DNA of 64,000 nt, from the NCBI RefSeq assembly GCF_030247195.1, contig NC_080671.1, positions 85,310,370-85,374,369 on the forward strand. Direction: 5' to 3'. The stretch comes from Topomyia yanbarensis. Lineage: Eukaryota; Arthropoda; Insecta; Diptera; Culicidae. This document shows, in pieces, positions 23,501-35,500 of this stretch (position 1 is the stretch's first letter; each line of letters opens with the position of its first letter). Under the pieces are notes generated by a model. The model did no database searches, was not told where the DNA came from, and saw nothing but the letters and a program-made list of their open reading frames with translations. The position numbers and the translations under genes are program-made.

Positions 23501-26500
23501 ATCGCGTTGCCGTTTTTATGTCACGTATGCAAGCGTGTGTATAGCTTCGCATGTTTGAATTCGTTTATATAATCGAGTAGCAGTTTGCACATTCGCTTGG
23601 GTTTTTGAATAATAGCACTAGTCGTCATTCTGATGTTTACTTTTAATTTACGGTTTAAATGAAGGAAGACAGTGAGCTCCGCCATCTCACTGGGGTCTGC
23701 AACTATAGAGCCCAGAGATTTGTCGTCTAATGTATAAAAGTTTCGAATGGTGGCACACGGAACCGCGTTTATAATTTCGTAAGTGCTATCACGTCGATAG
23801 TACTGCCAAGACGTTTATATGATTGCGAGATCATGGACGTAGGTATGCGTGAATGAACGCGTTTACAGTTGGGTTTGTATTATCGTGAAAGATTTGAGCG
23901 CTTCTATGTTATTGTTTGCGGTCCTGCAATCGCATAGGCATTTATATGTCGTGTTTGCTTTGGCGTTTTTGATTTCGTGATTACTAATGTGTTTCTATAC
24001 CTGTATTGTCGTTTCCGTGTTTTTTTGAGTGTCACCGAATATGATCCAACAAAAGAGGAAACAATACATTAATTACACATTCATTCAGTAAAGGTTAGAT
24101 GCATTTACGATTTGTATACTACAATGTATTAGAGAAAGACATTAGATATTGTGGAAATCTTGCGCAGAACGGCAAAAAAATAATTGAAATGAAAGGTTAT
24201 AGATTATATTTCATAACTTATTCTCTGATTGGCGCTTTAAGCAGGCAAATATTCAATCAAGGTCGATCGAGGCGTTCTCGGGCTATTGTGAAAACCGTTT
24301 AAATGGTTACGAGAAAAACGCGTTTGTTGTTTTACCGGCCTAAATCATGCTATGCGCGTAGATTCAAAGTTTAATAACTTCCGTAATTGCATCTCGTCAG
24401 TAACGAGCACCAACTGGGCGTCTAGTTAGACAATGTATCTAAATTAGTACTCAAATTGGCACTAGTTAGACACAAAAATAATTTTAAACAGTTCACGCGA
24501 CAAATGTGAAAAGTAACTGACTTATCCCGAGTGATGTTCCAAGAAGCAGAGGTAGAAGCTCTGGTTTGCTGACGAGACAGCGAAAAAGAATTCTTGTCTT
24601 TTGGCTAGGGAGCCAAACGCCTGCCATTATGCAATGTCAAGTCCCAAAAAGGAAAATTGGATTAAACCAATTTGCGTAGTAAGGGCATAAGACCTAACTT
24701 AAACTAAGTTTGTTGTTTTTTTGTGTTACGAATTCATCTCGTCAGTAACTAGCACTAACTGGGTGTCAAGTTTGACGATGTACACTACCGATCAAAAGTT
24801 TAAGCTCACTTGCTTATTTGAATTTTACATAATTGAGTGGGTTTCTCAGTAGACTTTGTCAAGCACGTGCGTCTTGACTATTCTATTCAAGTTGACCTTA
24901 TTCGAATATTAACATCTCATTATTGAAAAGCAAAAAAAAACTACATATTTTATGTGACTATCGTAGAGAAATGGGTCGAAAAATATTTATAAATAATAAT
25001 AATAACAATACATGAATAAAACCATAGCTTTTTGTATATTATATTAACATTGTAGGGTGAACTTGAACTTTTAACTGGTAGTGTATCAAAACTAGCACCC
25101 ATGTACAGGCGCTAGTCCTAGTACTAAGTTAGTGTGCGGAAGCTCAACACTCACCTGTTGACAAAACCGCATTGTCAGCTCCCTGGGCTTTTTCTCTTCA
25201 CTGCTCGTTACAAATTCGGTGCCAAAAATACATAATTGGGCAGGCAATTTGCTCGTGTGGAAAACGGAGCACATCGTTCGTGACAACTGCAATAGCCAAT
25301 GGGCAAGTGTACTTGAAAGAATACCTCCAAAAGCGTTTACTTCCACCTCTGAGGTCTTACGATGGCCGTACGCTTTTCTGGTCGGATTTAGCCTCGTGCA
25401 ATGACTCGAAGGATGTTTTGGAGTGGTCCAAGCCAGAGGAGGTTAATTTCGTGTCAAAGAATCTTTATCCCCCGAACGGAATGGAATTACAGTCAATTGA
25501 GAAATACTGGGCTATCACGAAGCAGGCACTACGGAAAAAGAAAGTGACATCGGATACAGAAATGAGGAAAATATGGACTTTTCCACAAACACAAGTTGAT
25601 CCCACCGTTGTTCAAGACCTTTTGAGCAGTATTTAAAAAAATACTTGCATTTGAATATGGCTATGGAATTGAATAAAACAAACACGGAATGAGTTTAAAA
25701 ATATGCATTATTTTATTCCCTGAAGGTTTGAAAACGATCGGTTGAATGGTTGGATTTTGGCGAACTTTTCGTGTTATGTAATTTGATTCCGTGCACCTTT
25801 TAAATATTCGCTAGAACGGAAAAACATGTAGCGTTGATTTTTGTCCTAATAATCTCGAAAACTTTTTGGAACAATTCTCAATCTCCAAAAAGTTTTCGTG
25901 ATTATTTGGACACTGGTCCCCTGAAGAGTAGATACCACAAGTCTCAAAGTATATTTATAAATACATCTAGCTACATCGATTAGTATGTTGAACAGCAACA
26001 TCTTTAGGTCATAATAATAAGGCTAGTACGAGAAGATAAAAAAACCGGAGTCTACGTAGATTTTGTTGAACCCCCTCCCCCATCCGCCTACGTAGACAAA
26101 CGTAGACTTTTACTAACCCCCCCCCCCCCCCCCCCCCTAGACAACGTAATTTATGAACAGTCCCTAATTATTTTCTGCAGCAAAGAAACTCACGAAAAGA
26201 AAAGGATGCCTATTGTATTTGTTGTGAATAAGATGATTTAGTACATAAAGAAAAGATAACGCAAATAAAACAATTGTTTTTCAATATTTTCTTAACAATA
26301 TTGAACAAATATAAGTTTTGTAGTGGGGGATAAACATTTCTGCGTGCACACTTATGTCAAAACGATAATACAATGATATAAACTGTAATACGAAAATATC
26401 AGCAGATTTTTAATAAATTAAAAATATTTTTTGTCCGCAGATGATCGACGTGGTTGCACCTCCGACAGTGACTATCTGGAAAACCCTGAGGCATTCGAAG

Positions 26501-29500
26501 TCTGCGAAGAGGACGAGTGCAACAAGGTTCCGGAATGTGTAGTATGCAATTCCGATACAGATTTGGATTGCCTTACCAATACTGAACGCTATCACCAAAA
26601 GTGTGCCAGGCATGGTCTCTATCGCGACAACAATTGCTACCGTCAAGAAGGTAGGATTGACTTAAATATTTCGATGTGTGAATTACGCTAAATATAACTG
26701 TGTTTATCTTTGGTAATTTTTAGTTAGTGACACGGAATTTCGGTTAGGCTGTACCAGCGAAGAGAATGCTCCAGATTGTACCTCGGACGATTGTAAAACT
26801 TGTGCAACTGAATATTGCAACAAGAAAGGTAGGTTCAAATTGAAATGATCTTATCAAAAAGTTGTTTATTTGTCGTCCCACATTATTAATGTATGTTACT
26901 AGTTCGTCGACGGTAAAGCATCTTGCTCAAGCTGAAAGTTCTAGTTTGATGACACACATGGTTCTGGTCCAAGAAACAATCGAGGGTTTTCTCGATAAGT
27001 GTCACTGAAGTATGTAGGGCTGTTTCTGTAGATTTGCTCTTTAATAGGCAAACTGGTACTTGTTTAGCGGAACTTTCGATAAGTACTCAGTTCGGACATA
27101 GTGGTCCAGTAGTTTGTCCATCAGTTTCAGAAGTATTGATGTCAGACTGATAGGTCTGTAGGCCTTGGGTAGCATCAAGTCTTTTTTACATGTTTTGCCT
27201 TTCTCAAAGGTACATATTGCAATTGCTTTGAAAATCGACTTTCTAACCGAGGCCTGGAGGCCAAATGGTATTTGACACTAGTTCGTCGAGTACTGCAAAT
27301 GTCTGTGTGTATGTGCATCTGAGTGCATGCGACCAAAAATCTAGACCTTTTATTCAAAACGACATATCTACAATGAGTGACTCTCTTTGTTTACTTTCTC
27401 TTCTGTTAATAATTCCATCGCTTTAACTTTTATCCCTCAACTCTTTGCATAATATACTAGTCAAACCACCGTCTTTCGATCTGTACTGTAAGATAAGTGA
27501 AAAGCGCTATAGTGACGCTGTAAAAATTGAAAGATAAAGTAAACAAAGAGAGTCACTCATTGTAGATATGTCTTTTTAAAAAAACGCTCAAGAAATGTCA
27601 CTTTTCTCATTTTTACAACCGATTTTTACAAAGTTAGTCTCACTTAAACGTACAACGTTCCCATCGGCTGCTTTGAATTTCTAATGGATCCAACTTCCGG
27701 TTCCGGAGTCACAGAATGATGAGTACGATCACACAGCAAATCCCAATTTTAACAAATTCTGCTATGAATTTCCAAATTGTGATCACAACTGATTGGATTT
27801 GTAGTACTAGGTCACCAAAAGCCATTCAAAGTGCCTTTGGCCACATTGGTCACCATCATCAGTTCCGGAAGCCCTGGCGGAAGTATCCAAACTCAGAATA
27901 TCAGTCACATCTCGTAGATGGCTTGACCGATTTGACCAAACTTACGCTCAAATGAAAAATGTTACGTTCCCGGACACTGATATTACATTTCATCCCGATT
28001 CAACTTCTGGTTGCGGAGTTGCGGGCTGTGGAATACGGTAACATAGCCAATTCTAATTTTAACCGATACCGCGATGAATGCAAAAAGGTGAAAATTTTGC
28101 CAAAATTGGTTCCAAATAACTTGCATTTACAGTTCTAGGTTGCTCACGGCCAACCGAAGTCTCATTGACCACATTAACCACTATCGGCGGTTCCGGAAGT
28201 GCCCTGGAAAAACCATATAAGTTTGCGATATGGTCTTTTTTCATTTACAAAACTTTAGAACTCAAATATTGATTTCTTTTCTTGTATATAGTTGTTATCC
28301 CAAGTAACAATTGAAGTTTTATAGCACGCTATAAGTGCAATCTAAGTTTTATGAGTGGCTATAAAACTATCATAAAACCTCATTTGTTACTAGGGATGTC
28401 ATGAATAATAAAAATGTAATATTTACATTTGAACGCTTTCAATGAATATAAACAACGGTAACATTCTAGTGCTCTTGATAGATACATTTGCACCGCTAGG
28501 TGGATTAAGTGGAGGTTTTGCATTTGGTAAGAGCGGTCCAGTAGTTTGGCCAGCCCCGTGAAAGCTGCCCAATGCCACTAGCGCTAGCTACGCTTCAAAT
28601 GTTCAAGGTCCGTTCATATGAACTGTACAACGCTGTTTAAAAGTTAGATCCAAAACAAGTAATTATTAACAATACATGAAAAATAACGCTTTCTCTTGCA
28701 TCGCTTCTTCCCCACACAATCCGAATGCTTTTATCACCTGAAGTCCAGTTAAGCATATCCAACTGAAGTTTGTTTGCATTCGATAAGTTTCAGGTCGAGT
28801 TAACAACATTGACTCGTAGCGATGTGAACGTTGCTTAAAGCGCGTTCGCTGTCATTTTTGGCAACTAGCCGAGCCAGGAAGCCAGGTTATGTTGGCTTCA
28901 CTCGTTTTTCAAAGATACGTCAAAACATTCATCCTCTTGAGTTTAACCAGTTACCAGTAATCTTCGCTTTATAAAACAGGCGCCTAACTTCCTTCCTAAG
29001 TGTTGTTAGATTTTCGTTCCACCAAGGAAGATTGCGATATACAGACCTCGTTACAAGAGGGCAACTGTCATTATAGAAGGTTATGATCCTGGTTTGTAGG
29101 TCGTTTGCCGGAGATCTGCTGCAGATTGGAGCTTACTTCCCGCTCTTTTCGACTGTTCCAGGTATGTGCGGAATACGCCCTGTTTTTTTAGCACTGTGAA
29201 TTTATAAACTTCTATGGCGAACATTATGTGTCTAGGTTCGCCAAAAACGTGCCAAATCAATGTATTTTCCCTCATTTGAACGCTGCATAACGTGAGGTCC
29301 AGTACTTCGCTTCTAACTGCGTTCATAAATGTAAGTACAACCCCTTTGTTACATACATTGACATCATTCGATGAAATATATTCTAGTAGGTATCTCTGGT
29401 ATTTATATCCTTGCTACCCAATATTATGTGATGTGCATTGGCATCACATCCAATGATAAAGGGCTTGCTAATGCGTCTGCAATACTTTATAAGGCCTCAA

Positions 29501-32500
29501 TATCAGAAGGTAGTGCTGTATCCGCATCGCCAGGGAACTAGGCAGATGCTATCGCAATCTCCTCCTTCCCCCTGTCCGTCGGTGCCTCCACTGTTATTGC
29601 AACGATGTCTCGTTGAATGAGTCCTTAAGTGGAGAGAATTTTCTTGCTCCTTTTATCAAAACTGCAGCTCTTGGAGTTGGCTAGTCGTTACAATATACTA
29701 ACTTGTGAGCTAAGGAATTAAAACCTAAAATTGTGTGCTTATTTGCCCACGCTTGTCGCACCTTTTGTATGGTGAAGGATAGCTTGAATGGGACCAATGC
29801 TTCGTCCCCTTTATTGTACTGACGGCTAGTGGCAGGTTGTGTGCTGTTCGACGTTCCAGTGGCCTTTTTCGGCTTAGTATTTGCTTCGGCACTTGCCGTT
29901 TGCACACCTTCGCCTACAAGAGGTTTTCGATCATCTTCTTGCCTATCAGTTCGTGAGCGGTTGAACAAAATGGACTACAGCCAGTGGAATAACATACATC
30001 TTCTTGCCTATCAGTTCGTGAGCGGTTGAACAAAATGGACTACAGCCAGTGGAATAACATACAAGTATTTAGTACAAAGGCTCCTACCTAAATACATGTA
30101 GTCATATATCCAGCGGATTCTGTTGGAAATTGATCTAAATCCTTCTATATCAAATGTAAACAAGAAGTTTTTCTTTCAAACCTGAAAAGAAAACTTGTCA
30201 ACATACCAAAAAGACCGCCTTCAAAATAAACAAGCAATACTGCTCCTTTTATTTGCGAAAGCTTTTGGCCACTTGGAACATTCGTTACTGAGAAGAGTGT
30301 GATAGAGATATCTAAAAACTAAATTCCCTTGCTTACTTACACTAACTTGGGTAATATTTCTCTAGCGATTTATGTTGTTCTGCTAATCGCATTCACTAGA
30401 CTGACATAAGTCTAAACCACGGGTTTCTCCTAACTGACATTTGACAATGCTCGCTACACTGCAACACAACTGTTACATATATCTTGAACACTGAGAAATT
30501 ATCAATCACATAATTCAACCTGAACCGCATACGGTAGGGTACTTTTGTGTATTGCTCGTGAGACGGGCTGCCACCGATGCACTCGTTACTGTTGCTGCAG
30601 GCTGGCTAGTAGCAGAAATCCGTCGTGAGGTGCTCCGGTCGCCCAAAGGAGCATTTTCAGTCCATGCTTGCCTAGAACTTCGACGTTCAGCGAGGACCGG
30701 CCACCCTTCAATTGACGCGTTCTAGTCATTACGAATACGTAATTCAGCTGGATGTGTTGGAAGGTTTTCAGTTTCACTGAAGCCTCATCTGCCCCCAGCA
30801 GGAGCTCTACCGTTTTAAAGACCGTGCTTCTCTTCACGACCCTCCAGCGTTGTGGGCAGAAGTTGTCACTAAAATTCTGCACCAGGCGGAGGATGTTCCC
30901 ATCGGACCTGACGATGCTGTCGGGGACATACCCGATGTAAAGTGCTTGTTTTGGAATCTGCGACGCTTCGATGGCTTCCAATGAAGCGCCTTCACAGGGC
31001 TTGAGCTTGGGTCCCGTATTGTTTGAGTTCTGCTCCATGACGCTATCGATCACCACGCATCGAGTAGCATTCAGCTGTTCATGGCTGAGGGTATTTGCAG
31101 GGTACCCAACCGGAATAATGACCGTTGAGTACGACTTGGCCATTTCGTTGAAGGTTGGGCGCTGCTCAATTTTTAATGTCTATCTAGGATCCTGTCCCTT
31201 GATCTTTTTCGGTTGGTTCCTTCCTGCACCCACTATTGTTCGGCGACTCCGTTGAATGCTGTCACTAGGATAGTGCCTTCCCTATTGAGATTTTGTCAAC
31301 TCTAGCGCATCTGTGGCCGTTTCTCAGCAGCCACTCATGGCGTTCCTTCACCGCTCCGCTTAAGTGACTTGGTAATTGCTATTCCTCTCGTTTTATTCTC
31401 GGAGCCCTTCGACCCTACGGTTGCTCCGCAGGACTGGTCTGTGTCCTCCTTGGCCACTGCCCGATCCTTGTCTCTATCTGGATAATTGAGAATGGACGAA
31501 ATGCAGGACACAACATCCAACGAGCCACTATTCAGCAGCTCTCCAAGTTTACTTTCCACGCAATCATTCTCTTCTTCCACCTCCATCACCACAATCTCCT
31601 CCAAACTCATGTTTGCAGCGTTCTTAGTGTTTTCCATTTTGTTCCCACGAATAGCTAGAGAAAGAATGTCAACCCTGTCAGAGCCCCGATTGACAGGGTA
31701 AGGGCAAACATATTGGCTGGCAGATGGCCAGCTTGTGAAAAGCCCCTAGTCGCTGGCCAAGCCATGGGGACCATCTGTGGTGGTCTCTCATGGCCTCTTC
31801 TCATCATGAAGGCTAGTATGCCTTGTCTTTTTTTGATTTTTTTTATGCTTCTCGTATCAAGGATTAATAGGGTATACGATTCGAAGCGGTAACAGATTCA
31901 AAGTGTTGACGCCCTTCTCCCGCCATTCATCCCTCAGCACGGGTCGCGTCACACCTTAGCTTGGGGCATAAATTTTACGGTACGGGTTTTAAGGTCTGTT
32001 GGCACCCTCTCATTCCGCTGCTACAGCTAAAGGCTGACAGGTCCTAGCCGACGCCGGTCTAACCACCAAATGTCGTCGATAGACTCACGTGGAGGCATGA
32101 GATAGGAAACTTGTGAGTACAATGTTACCTCACCATTTGACGGTACAGCAGTTGTTAGTCACCTCTTGCGACATGGGGAACAGAAACCCAGTAAGTCAAT
32201 TCTTTGCTGAAATACTACGACATATTTGAGCCCAGACCTCTGTTGTGAATCATTTTGTGTTTAGACGATAGCCGATTTGAAACAGTGATCAGAACACCAC
32301 CACCCCTTGTTTTGCCTGAAGTAAGTTTATTACGATCGTTGCGATATACCATGTACCTAGAACCGAATAACTATAGCGAGTTTATATCGTCGTTCACCCA
32401 TGTTTCTGTCTGCACAATAATATCCTAGTCCCCATCAGATGTAGCCACAAACTGCTCGTCGACCTACGTGCGCAGTCCTCTCACATTCTGGTAGTATATT

Positions 32501-35500
32501 TCTAGCTGTTGAGATAAGTCACCATCGGACGGTCGGTCGCCCGAAACAGTCATAATGTCATCGAGTGTAGCTTCTTTGGGACATATACTCTTCTTGACAT
32601 TACCTAGAAAAATGATCATGGTGTTGATTCCGCGAAATACGCTGCAAATCCACCACAATTGAAGGTGATAATTAGGAACTCGGAACTTGGTGTTGCCGTC
32701 TCCTATCTACCATTTGTCTGGTGCCTATTATCCCTACATATCGGGTTCCTATTACATTAAGTGCTTTTGTGACCATAATTACAGAACTTGAAACAGCGTA
32801 TAGTTCCGAAGCATTCCAGAACCCTACATCTTTTCCAATCAATATTAACCCAACCATCTTCCACCAAGGCATCATGTGCGTTGTGGTCAACCTCCACACA
32901 GAAGTTGTGTGAGGTAAATTCTGTGTGCTTATTTGTAAAACAGATAATAATTTTGAATTGGGTAATTAAATGAAGAATAAAATTAACCTTGTATTTTATA
33001 AACCGATAGAGCTCATCTTTTAAAGTATAACAATATAAATGTTCAACCTTTAAGGGGGCTTCTGGTGTAAAGTGCTCAAACCGAAGGTTATTTTTGTTTA
33101 CGATTTTGAAGGCAAGGTAATCATTTTTGTAATGTTAATATTCATTTATACATTCATTGCGTACGAAAAAAAAATATTTTCAGTCACGTGGAGCCACACA
33201 TACGAGCGTTCCAAGAATAGACGTTCAACCATTTCCACGTCGAGGAGTGCCGCGGCCAGAGCTCTCGATAAAATTGTTTGATACGGGAAATTCAATAAAT
33301 TTTGTAAAGCTTAGACTTGTAGTTAGGTGATGAACCACAAAAAATTCGCTCACTTTTCTTCGAAATACTGTGGAGAATTTTTTTTATTCAGTTTTCTGTG
33401 GTTCATCAACAGGCCACACATATTGTGCATTTTCATAAAAAAATCAAGTCAATTCGTTGATTAGTTTTTGAGTTATCGTGTTCGCTAATTTGAAAAACGC
33501 GGTTTCGAGAAAAACACTGTTAAAGGGTGTCCCACATCAAATTGCATCACGGTAAAAACGCTGTATAAAATGACTCATTGGGTATTTTTTCTTGAAAATT
33601 TGGGTAGAAGTAGTTTAGAGTGCATTGTTTACACTGTATTTTTATCAAGATAGAGTGACATCCGCGTGTGTTATTGCAAATATGCGCGAGGAATGCATGG
33701 CTGTTTAAAACAAAAGAAGCGTGGCCACAGAGATTGCGGGAGACTATTCCAGAGGATCAATACTAAAAATTAAGCGGATATAAGAGAAGTGGATTTTTTT
33801 TGCGCACTTTACCAGACACCCCTCTTAAAACTTCAGAATGATTTTTAATTGATTTTCTAAAAAAAATGTAAACACGTCCTCGTTTGACACTATCTATGTG
33901 CGTTGACAGTGAATTTAGCCACGTAGGTTAGCATTTCTGACAGTTATCCCAGCAAAAGGATAGGGATCAAGGTAGTTCAATGGAAGGTGTGGTTGTGATA
34001 ATTCAATTTTATAAAATAATTTTTATTTGTTATTTTGCGTACAAGAAAGTGAAAAGAGTTCGATTGTGTATTTTTAACGTCAGCTGCATCGGTAAAATCA
34101 AAAATAACAAGTGGCTTGATTCACTTTCATGCTATTTTCTTCTACTAGACGCGAACTCCTGAACTCATATCACTTCTTTTTTTTCAGAATTCCTGACGTG
34201 CTATGTATGCGACGAAAATGTAGCAGATTGCAGATCAATCAACCCAGAAGATCATACACTCGATCGATGCACCGAGTATTACGATAAATGCTACCTTGCA
34301 TATGATCGTGAGTTCATCCTGGTTTACAAATTGTCCAGACTTGTCAGCTAATTTATTTTCTATAATTTCCACAAGGATCTAAGAAAACGGTTCGAGGATG
34401 TGCGGAAGGATACGACCCAGAAGATTTGTTCAACACAGTTGATTGGTGTGATACTCCAAAATGCAACTGGGCAGAGTTTCCAACGCATCTGCAGTGTCAC
34501 CAGTGTCAGTATTGTCAGGAGAGCGGCCCGAGCGACTATTGTGGTAAAGTGTCAGCAGAACAGTGCTTTACGCTGCATCTTGAAGGAGGTGCTGTGCATC
34601 GTGGATGCGATACCGACGAGCACTTCAAAGACTGCATAGTTGGTGAAAACTGTGAGGCGTGCCCTTCAGACAGGTGCAATGCGGAACCTATTGCAGAAGC
34701 GAATACATGCTACCAATGTAGTGATTGTGAATTATTAACTGGCATTACACCAGAGATCTGCATTGGTTCAGCTTTCGAAGGATGTTACACTATGCAAGAT
34801 CTTGTAGATAATTCGATCAGTCGGGGGTGCGTTGGTGACAATACGCCAGATCATTGTGATAGGGATAACTGTCGCATCTGTCTAACAGACAATTGTAACA
34901 CTGATGAAGTGATGTCAGAGCCATTGCTTTGCTCATCCTGCTCGGGAACTGGGTGTTCGGAGTACAGTCCTGTTAAAGAGTGTCCAAGCGTGGGTTTATT
35001 GATTGATCTATGTGTTACATTCGCGGTACTGGGTGTACCTTCGTTTAAAGGCTGTCTGAGTGACGGGATTCCAGCGGATTTAAAACAAGAATGCTTCACA
35101 AATGGCATGTTTTGCGATATGTGCGACTATAATTACTGCAATACACCACCCCTGAAATGTTACAAATGTTCGAGCAATGCTGACGGTGCAAAGTGTCTAA
35201 CCAATCCTGCATTTAAGGAGTCAGTTCAATGCGAAAGTGGTGACACATGCCTAACGTACTTGGATGGTAAGCTGTTTGGGTATCGTTTACGAGATGATTA
35301 GTTCTAATACATATCTTTTCCAGAAAATGGTCACCTGCATCGAGGCTGTTCAGGTGATATTGGCGAAACGTGTCCCCTCGGGAGCCAATGCCAGCATTGT
35401 ACTAGCCCAGAATGTAACAAGCATATATTACCCGAAGATCGGCAGCACTGCTATCAGTGCTCCGGTGAAAACTGTATCACTGACGATGCTGTCAATCAAC

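Noticed and set aside
22480..24010. CRISPR-like or satellite array
   Set aside because: Units are about 400 bp, diverged and without regular spacers; not a CRISPR, and too few copies to call a satellite.
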